From Myxococcus sp. CA023 (GTDB taxonomy: Bacteria > Myxococcota > Myxococcia > Myxococcales > Myxococcaceae): 64,000 nt of DNA. How positions within the stretch are numbered: position 1 is the first letter of the stretch; each line of letters starts with the position of its first letter. This document shows, piece by piece, positions 51,601 to 63,600 of this stretch. The translations under genes were made by a program, and so were the position numbers. The stretch lies in NCBI RefSeq assembly GCF_010998615.1, contig NZ_JAAEAH010000001.1, forward strand, positions 62,001 to 126,000. Direction: 5' to 3'. The notes beneath the pieces are model-generated. The model did no database searches. It worked only from the letters and a program-made list of their open reading frames with translations, and was not told the DNA's origin.

Positions 51601-54600
51601 CGGAGGAAGTAGGCGCCTCGGTGTCTATCGGCCGGCCGGTGAAGAACACCGTGGCTTACGTGCTGGACGGGGCAATGCGTCCAGTGCCTGTGGGCGTTCC
51701 GGGTGAGCTGTACGTGGGCGGAGACGGCCTGGCAGTGGGGTACGTGGGACGCCCGGAGCTGACTGCGGAGCGCTTCGTACCGAATCCGTACGGCGAAGGA
51801 GAGCGGCTGTACCGTACGGGGGACGTGGTGCGGTGGCTGGGGAGCGGGACGCTGGAGTTCCTGGGCCGCGCGGACACGCAGGTGAAGGTGCGCGGTTACC
51901 GCATTGAGCTGGGCGAAGTGGAAGCGGCGCTGGCCCAGCACAGTGGTGTCAACGAAGCCGTGGTCGTGGCGCGGGAGCATGGAGGCGAAGGCAAGCGGTT
52001 GGTGGCCTACGTGACGGCGCAGGAAGGGGCCACACTGGACGCGGGTGCACTGCGAAGCCACGTGAAGCAGCGGCTACCGGAGTACATGGTTCCGTCGGCG
52101 TACGTGGTGCTGGAGTCGCTGCCGCTGACTCCGAACGGCAAGGTGGACCGCAAGGCGCTGCCCGCTCCAGATGCACAAGGCCCGAAGACGTCGCACTTCG
52201 AGGCGCCTCGCACGGCGACTGAGCAGAAGCTGGCGTCCATCTTCGCCGAGGTGCTGAACGTCGAGCGCGTCGGACTGGACGGAGACTTCTTCGAGTTGGG
52301 CGGACACTCGCTGCTGGCCACGCAGTTGGTGTCGCGCGTTCGCGAAGCCTTCCACGTCGAGTTGCCTCTACGGGACGTCTTTGAGGCGCCCACGGTAGAG
52401 AAGCTCGCCCAGCGGCTCGAGATGGAACCGAACGGCACGCAGGTGCTTCATGTTCCGCCGCCGACGCGAATTGAACGAACCGGGTCGCTGCCCCTGTCGT
52501 TCGCGCAGCAGCGGCTGTGGTTCCTCGACCAGCTGGAGCCGGGCAGCTCGTCCTACAACATCCCTATCGCAGTGAAGCTGACGGGGACGGTGCGGGTGGA
52601 CGCGCTGGAGCAAGCCTTCAAGGCGCTGGTGCTTCGGCATGAGTCGCTGCGCACGACCTTCCAGAGCAGCGGTGGTGAGCCGGCTCAGATCATCGCCGAG
52701 GAGTCGGAGGTCCAGCTGCGAGTGGTGGACCTGAGCGACCTGTCCGAGGCTGAACGGGCCTCGGAAGTCCAACGCCTGATCGCCCAAGAGGCAGCGCTTC
52801 CGTTCAACCTGGCGCGCGGCCCGTTGCTGCGCACGGTATTGCTGAAGCTGTCCGAGCCGGAGCACGTGCTGGTGCTGGTGATGCACCACATCGTGTCGGA
52901 CGGCTGGTCCATGGGAGTGCTCGTCCGCGAGGTCGCCGCGTTGTATGAGGCGTGCTCGCAGGGCCTGTCGTCACCCCTGCCGGAGCTTCCGCTCCAGTAC
53001 GCGGACTACGCGGTGTGGCAGCGCGAGTGGCTTCAGGGAGAGGTTCTGGAGTCACAGCTCGCCTGGTGGAAGGAGCAGCTTCAAGGGGCCTCGCAGGCAC
53101 TGGAACTGCCCACGGACAAGCCGCGTCCCGCGGTGCAGACCTTCCGTGGCGCCAACCGGGATGTGCAGTGGCCGCGCGATCTGTGGGAGTCGGTCAAGGT
53201 GCTCGCGCACCGTGAAGGCGCCACGCCGTTCATGGTGCTGCTCGCGGCGTTCCAGACGGTGCTGTCGCGCTACTCAGGGCAGGATGACCTCTGCGTGGGC
53301 TCGCCCATCGCCAACCGCACCCGGGCCGAGACGGAGGGGCTGATTGGCTTCTTCGTCAACACGCTCGTTCTTCGTGCTCGACTCGATGGGAACCCCACGT
53401 TCCGGGAGCTGTTGGCTCAGGTTCGCGAACGGACGCTCGGCGCGTATGCGCATCAGGACATCCCCTTCGAGCGATTGGTGGAGGAACTCAAGCCGGACCG
53501 CGACTTGAGCCGCAGCCCGCTCTTCCAGGTGATGTTCATCCTGCAGAACACGCCCACCGTGGAGCTGCACCTGCCGGGCCTGACGCTGGCGGGAATGGAT
53601 GGTGACTCGCGCACGTCGAAGTTCGACCTCACCCTGGAGCTGACCGAGACGCCGCAGGGGTTGTCGGTCAGCGCCGTATACAACAGCGACCTCTTCGAGC
53701 CCGAGACGATGGACCGGCTGACGGGCCATCTGCGCGTGTTGCTGGAGGCCGCGGTCCAGACGCCGGATGCTCGGTTGGGTGAGCTGCCGTTGCTGGGCGC
53801 AGTGGAGCAGCACCGGTTGCTCGTGGAGTGGAACGACACCCGCAGCGACTTCGTTCCCAACACCATCCAGGCCCTCTTCGAGGCTCAGGCCGCGAAGACG
53901 CCTGAAGCGATCGCGGTCGTCGCCGAAGACTCGCGGCTGACCTACGAGGCGCTGAATCGGCGGGCCAATCAACTGGCGCACCACCTGCGTTCGCTGGGCG
54001 TCGGTCCGGATGTTCCGGTGGGCTTGTACCTGGACCGATCCGCGTGTGCGGTGGTGGGCCTGTGGGGCATTCTCAAGGCGGGTGGGGCCTATGTACCGCT
54101 GGACGTCACGTTCCCGGTCGAGCGCATTCGAAGTGCGCTCGCGGACGCGGGTGCCCAGGTGCTGGTCACGCAGGCGGCCCTGGCGGAGGTCCTGCGCTGG
54201 GACGCGGGCGGGGTGGTCCGTCTGGATGCGGACGCATCTTCTCTATTGGAACGGAGCGAGCGCAACCCGGAGCCCTCGGCGGCGCCGGAGAACCTTGCCT
54301 ACGTCATCTTCACCTCTGGCTCCACGGGGCGGCCGAAGGGCGTGGCCATCGAGCACCGGCAGCTGGTTCATTACGTAGAAGGCGTCTCGCGCCGGCTGGA
54401 CCTGCCGGAAGGCGCCTCGTTTGCTTCCGTGTCCACGCTGGCGGCGGACCTGGGCCACACCGCTGTCTTCCCCACGCTCTGCCAAGGCGGCGCGCTGCAT
54501 CTCGTGTCTCGTGAATGCGCGTCGGACCCGTCGGCCCTGGCCGCGCTCTTCGAGCGCGAGGCCGTGGACTGCCTGAAGATCGTCCCCGCTCACTTGCAGG

Positions 54601-57600
54601 CGCTCCTGGCCTCCGGGAAGCCCGAGCGGGTGTTGCCGCGCCAGCGTCTGGTGCTGGGCGGTGATGTCTCGGACTGGGCGCTGATGGACCGGGTGCACGA
54701 ACTGTCGCCGGACCTGGTGGTGTTCAACCACTACGGGCCCTCCGAGACGACCGTGGGTGTGCTCACGCTCCAGGTGGAGCGTGGGCCTCAGGGGCGTGTG
54801 TCGGCGTCGGTGCCGCTGGGGCGGCCCATTCCCAACGCGCGCGTCTACGTGCTGGATGCATACCTGCGCCCGGTACCCGTGGGCATTCCGGGAGAGCTGT
54901 GCATTGGTGGAAGGACCGTGGGCCGCGGCTATCTGGGCCGGGCGGGCCTGACGGCCGAGCGCTTCGTGCCGGACGCGTACTCGGATGATCCGGGTGCGCG
55001 GATGTACCGGACGGGAGACCGGGCACGGCTGCTCGCGGATGGCCGGGTGGAGTTCCTGGGCCGCACGGATGACCAGCTCAAGGTTCGCGGCTACCGCGTG
55101 GAGCTGGGCGAGGTGGAGGCGGCGCTGGAGCGGCACCCCTCGGTGCGTGAGTCGGTCGTGGTGGCCCACGAGAGCGGGACAGATGGCAAGCGCCTGGTGG
55201 GCTACGCCGTGCCGAAGCCGGGCCACACACTGGAGGTCGACGCGCTTCGTGACTTCCTGGGCCATACGCTGCCTGACTACATGGTTCCGAAGGCCCTGGT
55301 GGTGCTGGAGGCACTGCCGCTGACGCCCAACGGCAAGGTGGACCGCAAGGCGCTGCCGGCGCCTGACTTCCAGTCCGTGAATGCCGAGGCTTTTGTCGCG
55401 CCACGCACGGCCACGGAAGAACTGGTGGCGGGGCTGTTCTCCGAGGTGCTGGGGCTCGACCGTGTGGGGATCCACAGTGGTTTCTTCGAGCTGGGAGGGC
55501 ACTCGTTGCTGGCGACGCAGGCCATCTCCCGCATCCGTGGCGCCTTCGGTGTCGAGCTGCCCCTGAGAGATCTCTTCGAGGCACCCACGGTGGCCGCGCT
55601 CGCCGAGCGGGTGGACCGTTGGGTGCGCGCCGGGGCGGGCTTCGCTGCGCCTCCGTTGAAGCCTCGGGCGGGACTGACGAGCGTCCTGCCGCTGTCGTTC
55701 GCGCAGCAGCGCTTGTGGTTCCTGGAGCAGCTCGCGCCGGGGAGTGTCTTCTACAACGTGCCGGCGGTGGTGAAGGTGTCGGGGCCGCTCGACGTGGCCG
55801 CACTGGAACGCAGCTTCGACGCGCTCGTTCGTCGCCATGAGTCCTTGCGGACGACATTCCGCGCCGACGGTGGGACGCCCGTGCAGGTCATCGCGCCTGT
55901 GGGACAGGTGGTGTTCACGGTCGAGGACCTGAGCGGGCTCCCTGACGTGGAGCAGGAGGCACAGCGCCGAGCGGACGACGAGGCGCTGCGGCCGTTCGAT
56001 CTGGCGAAGGGACCCTTGCTGCGGACCATGCTGCTTCGGCTCGGAGAGCGGGAGCACGTGTTGGTGCTGATGATGCACCACATCGTGTCCGACGGCTGGT
56101 CCATGGGTGTCCTCGTGCGAGAGGTCGCGGCGCTGTACGAGGCGTTCTCCCAGGGCCGTCCATCACCCTTGCCGGAACTGGTGGTGCAGTACCCGGACTA
56201 CGCGGTGTGGCAGCGGGAGTGGCTGAAGGGCGAGGTGTTGGAGGCGCAGCTCGGATACTGGAAGCAACATCTGGAAGGGGCGCCCGCGGCACTGGAGCTG
56301 CCGACCGACAAGGCGAGGCCCACCGTTCAGACGTATGGCGGAGCTTTGCGGCACGAGGTGTGGCCGAAGGCGCTCTGGCGCGACATGGAGGCGCTCGGCC
56401 GTCGTGAAGGTGCGACGCCGTTCATGGTGTTGCTGGCTGCGTACCAGTGGGTGCTGTCCAAGTACGCGGGGCAGGAGGACGTGTGCGTGGGGGCTCCCGT
56501 CGCGGGGCGCGCGCAAGGCGAGACGGAGGGGCTGATCGGCTTCTTCGCGAACATGTTGGTGCTGCGGACGAAGGTGTCCCCGGCATCAACCTTCCGTGAG
56601 CTGATCGCTCAGGTGCGGGAGGTGACATTGGGTGCGTATGCGCACCAGGACGTACCGTTCGAGAAGCTGGTGGAGGAGCTTCAGCCCGAGCGTGACCTGA
56701 GCCGGAGTCCGTTGTTCCAGGTGACGCTGACGCTGCAGAACACGCCCGTGACGGAGGTGAAGCTCGGAGATGGCTTGAGGCTCTCCGGTGTGGAGTCGGA
56801 GGGGCGGACGTCGAAGTTCGACCTCTCCCTGGTGGTGGAGGAAGTGCAGGACGGCGTGGTGGTGGCGGCGAACTACAACACCGATCTGTTCGAAGCAGAG
56901 ACGGTGCGCCGGCTGCTCCATCATCTGCGGACCCTGCTGGAGACGGCTATCGCAGGGCCGGAGAAGCGGCTGGCCGAGCTGTCGCTGATGGGCGGTGAGG
57001 AGCAGCATCGACTTGTGAAGGAATGGAGCGGGACGGCTTCGACGTATCCGCGCGACGCCAGCCTGAGTGCCCTCTTTGAGCAGCAGGTTCAGCGGACGCC
57101 GGATGCGGTGGCGGTGGAGTACGAGGACCGGCGGTTGACGTATGCGGAGTTGAACCGGCGTGCGAACCAGCTGGCACATCACCTGAGGGGGATGGGCGTT
57201 GGGCCCGAGGTGCGTGTGGGGCTGTGCGTGGAGCGCTCGCTGGAATTGGTGGTGAGCGTGCTGGGCATCCTGAAGGCAGGGGGCGTGTACGTGCCGCTGG
57301 ATGCCAGCTATCCGCTGGAGCGACTGGCGTGGATGAAGGCGGAGGCCGGTGTCGCATTGCTGGTGGCGCAGGAGAAGCTGGCGGACGAGGTAGCCGCGGG
57401 TGGCGAGCTGGTGGTGTGCGTGGACACGGAGTGGGACACGCAAATTGCCCTGCAACCGGAGGTCGCACCAAGCATCCATGTGGGTGGGGGCAACCTGGTG
57501 TACGTGATGTTCACGTCGGGAAGCACGGGGAAGCCGAAGGGCGTAGGCGTGCCGCACCGAGCAGTGTCACGCCTGGTGCTGGGGACGGATTTCGCGCACT

Positions 57601-60600
57601 TCGGGCCAGAGGAGGTGTGGCTGCAACTGGCGCCCATCTCCTTCGACGCATCGACGTTGGAGGTGTGGGGCGCGCTGCTGCACGGCGCGAAGCTGGTGGT
57701 GTACCCGGCGGGGACGCCGTCGCTGGAGGAACTGGGCCGGAAGCTGGAGTCTTCAGGCGTGACGTCGCTGTGGCTGACAGCGGCGCTCTTCGAGCAGATG
57801 CAGGCGCGGCAGCCGAAGGCGCTGGCCAGCGTCCGCCAGTTGCTGGCGGGTGGAGACGCCTTGCCGGTGTCCCGCGTGAAGGAGCGGCTGGCGGCAGGTG
57901 GCCTGCTCATCAACGGGTATGGCCCGACGGAGAACACGACGTTCTCCAGCACGTACCGGATGGAGAGGCCGGAGGAAGTAGGCGCCTCGGTGTCTATCGG
58001 CCGGCCGGTGAAGAACACGGTGGCCTACGTGCTGGACGCGGGGATGCGCCCGGTGCCGGTGGGCGTGCCGGGTGAGCTGTACGTGGGCGGAGACGGCCTG
58101 GCAGTGGGGTACGTGGGGCGTCCGGAGCTGACGGCGGAGCGCTTCGTGCCGAGCCCGTACGGCGAAGGAGAGCGGCTGTACCGCACGGGGGACATGGTGC
58201 GGTGGCTGGGGAACGGGACGTTGGAGTTCCTGGGCCGAGCGGACACGCAGGTGAAGGTGCGCGGCTACCGGATTGAGCTGGGTGAAGTGGAAGCCGCGCT
58301 GGCCCAGCACGGTGGTGTCAACGAAGCCGTGGTGGTGGCACGGGAGGATGGAGGCGAAGGCAAGCGGTTGGTGGCCTACGTGACGGCGCAGGAAGGTGCA
58401 TCGCTGGACACGGGTGCACTGAGAAGCCACGTGAAGCAGCGGCTGCCGGAGTACATGGTGCCGTCGGCGTATGTGGTGCTGGAGTCGCTGCCGCTGACGC
58501 CCAACGGGAAGGTGGACCGCAAGGCGCTGCCCGCCCCGGATGCCCAGGGTTCGAAGACGGCGCACTTTGAAGCGCCCCGCACGGCGAGTGAGGAGAAACT
58601 GGCGTCCATCTTCGCCGAGGTGCTGAACGTCGAGCGCGTCGGACTGGAGGGGGACTTCTTCGAGTTGGGCGGACACTCGCTGCTGGCAACGCAGTTGGTG
58701 TCGCGAGTGAGGGAAGAACTCCAGGTAGAGCTCCCGCTGCGAGACATCTTCGAATCCTCCACAGTGGGGAAGCTGGCCGAACGAATTGACGCATCCCGCG
58801 GGACGGCAGCGGTCGCGGTTCGAGCACCACCCCTGACGCGCGCTTCTCGGAGCGATGCGCTACCGCTGTCATTCGCGCAGCAGCGGCTGTGGTTCCTCGA
58901 CCAGTTGGAGCCAGGCAGTCCGTTCTACAACGTCCCCTCAGTGGTGAAGTTGACTGGGCGTCTGCAAACGACCGCGTTGGAGGCCAGCTTCAGCGAACTC
59001 GTGCGGCGGCACGAGTCGTTGCGCACGACGTTCCGTGTCAGTGGCGGTGAACCCGTGCAGGTCATCGCAACGGATCCGCTTCAGCCTTTCCATCAGCTCG
59101 ACTTCAGCGAACTGGAAGCGGAGCGCGAATCCACGGTGCGGCGCTGGATCGAAGAGGAGATTCAGCGTCCGTTCAACCTGGAGACGGGCCCGTTGCTGAG
59201 GGCGACGCTGCTGAAGGAGGGGGAAGAAGCGCACGTGCTGGTGCTGGTGATGCACCACATCGTTTCGGACGGCTGGTCGATGGGCGTGCTGGTGAGGGAG
59301 TTGGTGGCCCTGTACGAGGCGTACTCGCAGGGGCGCGAATCACCGCTTGCGGAGCTGGAGGTGCAGTACGCGGACTACGCGGTGTGGCAGCGAGGGTGGC
59401 TGAAGGGGGAGGTGCTGGAAGAGCAGCTCGGGTACTGGAGGAAGCAGCTTGCGGGTGCGCCAGCTGCACTGGAGTTGCCGACGGACAAGGTGAGGCCAGC
59501 GGTCCAGACGTACCGAGGAGAGACGAGAGGACTGGAGTGGCCGAAGGGGCTGTGGGAGGGGGTGAAGGGGCTGGCGCAGCGGGAGAACGCGACGCCCTTC
59601 ATGGTGTTGCTGGCGGCCTTCCAGGTGGTGCTGTCTCGGTACGCGAGGCAGGAAGACGTGTGCGTCGGGACGGCGATAGCGAACCGGACGAGGGCTGAGA
59701 CGGAAGGGCTGATTGGCTTCTTCGTCAACACGCTGGTGCTGCGGACGAAGGTGTCTGCGGCATCAAGCTTCCGGGAGCTGCTGGCGCAGGTGCGTGAAGT
59801 GACGTTGGGAGCGTACGCGCACCAAGAAGTGCCTTTCGAGAGGCTGGTGGAGGAGCTGCAGCCGGAGCGGGACTTGAGCCGTAGCCCGCTGTTCCAGGTG
59901 ATGTTGGTGTTGCAGAACGCGCCGGGAGGGGCGGTGAGCCTTCCGGGGCTGAAGCTGGAGGCGGCGGAGTCGTCCGGGAAGACGTCGAAGTTCGACGTGA
60001 CGCTGGGCTTGGGAGAGTCGAGCGCGGGCGGGCTGTCGGGCGCGCTCGAGTTCAACAGCGACCTGTTTGAAGCCGAGACGATGGAGCGGTTGCTGGGGCA
60101 CTTGCGGGTGCTCCTGGAGACTGCTGTGAGCGCTCCAGAGCTGCCGCTGGCTGAGCTTCCGCTGATGGGCCGTGAAGAGCGGCAGCGGTTGGTGAAGGAG
60201 TGGCGCGGGACAGCTTCCACGTACCCACGCGACGCCAGCCTGAGTGTCCTCTTCGAGGAGCAGGTTCAGCGTACGCCGGACGCGGTGGCGGTGGAGTACG
60301 AGGACCGGCGGTTGACATACGCGGAGCTGAACCGACGCTCCAACCAGTTGGCACACCACCTGAGAAGCATGGGTGTGGGGCCTGAGGTGCGGGTGGGGTT
60401 GTGCGTGGAGCGCTCGCTGGAATTGGTGGTGAGCGTGCTGGGCATCCTGAAGGCGGGAGGCGTGTACGTGCCGCTGGATGCCAGCTACCCGCTGAAGCGG
60501 CTGACGTGGATGAAGCAGGAGGCGAGCGTCACGCTGCTGGTGGGGCAGCAGAAGTTGCTCGAGTCCATGATGCTCTCCGACACCGAGTCCAGGGTGTGCG

Positions 60601-63600
60601 TGGATACGGAGTGGGACGCTCAGATTGCTCATCAGCCAGAAAGCAACCTGAGTCCCAGTGTGGCCGGTGGGCACCTGGCGTATTTGATGTTCACGTCGGG
60701 AAGCACGGGGAAGCCGAAGGGCGTGGGCGTGCCACACCGAGCGGTGTCACGCCTGGTGCTGGGGACGGACTTCGCGCACTTCGGGCCGGAGGAAGTGTGG
60801 CTGCAACTGGCGCCCATCTCCTTCGACGCATCGACGCTGGAGGTATGGGGCGCGCTGCTGCACGGCGCGAAGTTGGTGGTGTACCCAGCAGGGACGCCAT
60901 CGTTGGAGGAGTTGGGTCGCAAGCTGGAGTCGTCGGGCGTGACGTCGCTGTGGTTGACAGCGGCGCTCTTCGAGCAGATGCAGGCGCGACAGCCGAAGGC
61001 CTTGGCCAGCGTCCGCCAGTTGCTGGCGGGTGGTGACGCGCTGCCGGTGTCCCGTGTGAAGGAGCGGCTGGCAGCGGGCGGTGTGCTCATCAACGGGTAT
61101 GGCCCGACGGAGAACACAACGTTCTCCAGCACGTACCGGATGGAGAGGCCGGAGGAGGTAGGCGCCTCGGTGTCTATCGGCCGGCCGGTGAAGAACACGG
61201 TGGCCTACGTGCTGGACGCGGGGATGCGCCCGGTGCCGGTGGGGGTGCCGGGCGAGCTGTACGTGGGCGGAGACGGGTTGGCCGTCGGGTACGTGGGGCG
61301 CCCGGAGCTGACGGCGGAGCGTTTCGTTCCGAATCCGTACGGCGACGGAGAGCGGCTGTACCGCACGGGGGACGTGGTGCGGTGGCTGCGCAACGGGACG
61401 TTGGAGTTCCTGGGCCGAGCGGACACGCAGGTGAAGGTGCGTGGCTACCGCATCGAGCTGGGTGAAGTGGAAGCCGCGCTGGCCCAGCACGGTGGTGTCA
61501 ACGAAGCCGTCGTGGTGGCACGCGAGGACGGGAACGAAGGCAAGCGACTGGTGGCGTATGTGACAGCGCGCACGGGCACGAGCCTGGAGTCCAGCGCGCT
61601 GAGAAGCCACATGAAGCAGCGGCTACCGGAGTACATGGTGCCGTCGGCGTATGTGGTGCTGGAGTCGCTGCCGCTGACCCCCAACGGAAAGGTGGACCGC
61701 AAGGCGCTGCCTGCTCCGGTGGCGATGCTGGGCACGCCAGGTTCCGATTATGTGGCGCCGCGCACTCCCACAGAGGAACTGCTCGCTGGAATCTTCTCGC
61801 AGGTGCTGGGCGTGGAGCGGGTGGGTTCGAAGGACAATTTCTTCGAGCTGGGCGGCCACTCATTGTTGGCAACGCAGATGGTGTCGCGGATTCGGAGCAC
61901 CTTCCGGATCGAGCTCCCGCTCCGTGAATTGTTCGAGGCTCCCACGCTGTCGATCCTGTCCGAGCGGGTGGACCATGCCATTCGCACGGGAGCGTCGATC
62001 ACCGCTCCGCCCCTGAAGCCACGAGCGGATGGGAGCTGGGTGTTGCCTCCGTCGTTCGCGCAGCAGCGGCTATGGCTCCTGGACCAGATGGAGCGAGGGA
62101 GCGCCTCCTACAATGTGCCGGTCGTCCTTCGGGTAGAGGGGCCGCTCCAGGTCGAGGTCCTCGAGCGGAGCTTCGTGGAACTCGTGCGGCGCCACGAGTC
62201 GCTGCGGACGACGTTCAGCACTCGGGATGGAAAACCCGTTCAAATCATCGCAGCCGAACCGGTGCTGGCCTTCCGAAGCATGGGGCTGGAGTCATCGGCG
62301 GAGGCCGCGCGCACGGCGGAAGTCACCCGTCTGGTCGAACAGGAGGCACACCAGCGGTTCGATCTCGAACGTGGCCCTTTGCTGCGCGTGACGCTCCTGA
62401 CGCTGTCCGAGCATGACCACGTGCTGATCCTGGTGACACACCACATCGTGTCTGATGGGTGGTCCATGGGCGTCCTCGTGCGGGATGTAACCGCACTCTA
62501 CGAGGCGTTCTTGCAGGGGCGTCCCTCACTACTACCGGAACTGCCAGTGCAGTACCCGGACTACGCGGTGTGGCAGCGGGAGTGGCTGAAGGGCGAGGTG
62601 CTGGAGTCGCAACTCGCATACTGGAAGCGGCAGCTGAAGGGGGCACCCCAATCGCTGGAGCTGCCGACGGATAAACCGCGGCCCGCGGCGCAGAGCTTCC
62701 GAGGAGGCCATCTCGACCAATCCTGGCCCCTGGCCTTGTGGGAGCGGGTGAAGGCCCTGGCACAGCGTGAAGGAGCAACGCCGTTCATGGTGCTGCTGGC
62801 GGCCTTCCAGGTGGTGCTGTCGAGGTACGCGAGACAGGACGACGTGTGCGTGGGGTCGCCCATCGCAGGGCGTACGCAAGGCGAGACGGAAGGGCTGATC
62901 GGCTTCTTCACGAACATGCTGGTGCTGCGGACGAAGGTCTCCCCTGTGTCGAGCTTCCGCGAGCTGCTCGCTCAGGTGCGAGAGGTGACGCTCGGCGCGT
63001 ATGCGCACCAGGACGTGCCGTTCGAGAAGCTGGTGGAGGAGCTTCAGCCCGAGCGTGACCTGAGTCGCAGTCCGCTGTTCCAGGTGACGCTGACGCTGCA
63101 GAACACGCCCGTGACGGAGGTGAAGCTCGGAGATGGCTTGAGGCTCTCCGGTGTGGAGTCGGAGGGGCGGACGTCGAAGTTCGACCTGTCTCTGGTGATG
63201 GAGGAGGTGAAGGACGGCGTCATGGCGATGGTCAACTACAACAGCGACTTGTTCGAGGCCGGGACGATGGACCGGATGCTCGGACACTTGAGGGTGCTGT
63301 TGGAGGCAGCCGTCGTCGCGCCGGAGCAGCGGCTGGCCGAGCTGCCACTGATGGGCAGTGAAGAGCAGCAGCGGTTGGTGAAGGAATGGAGCGGGACAGC
63401 TTCCACGTACCCACGCGACGCCAGCCTGAGTGCCCTCTTCGAGCAGCAGGTTCAGCGGACGCCGGACGCGGTGGCGGTGGAGTACGAGGACCGGCGGTTG
63501 ACGTACGCGGAGCTGAACCGGCGTGCGAACCAGCTGGCACATCACCTGAGGGGGATGGGCGTTGGGCCCGAGGTGCGTGTGGGGCTGTGCGTGGAGCGCT

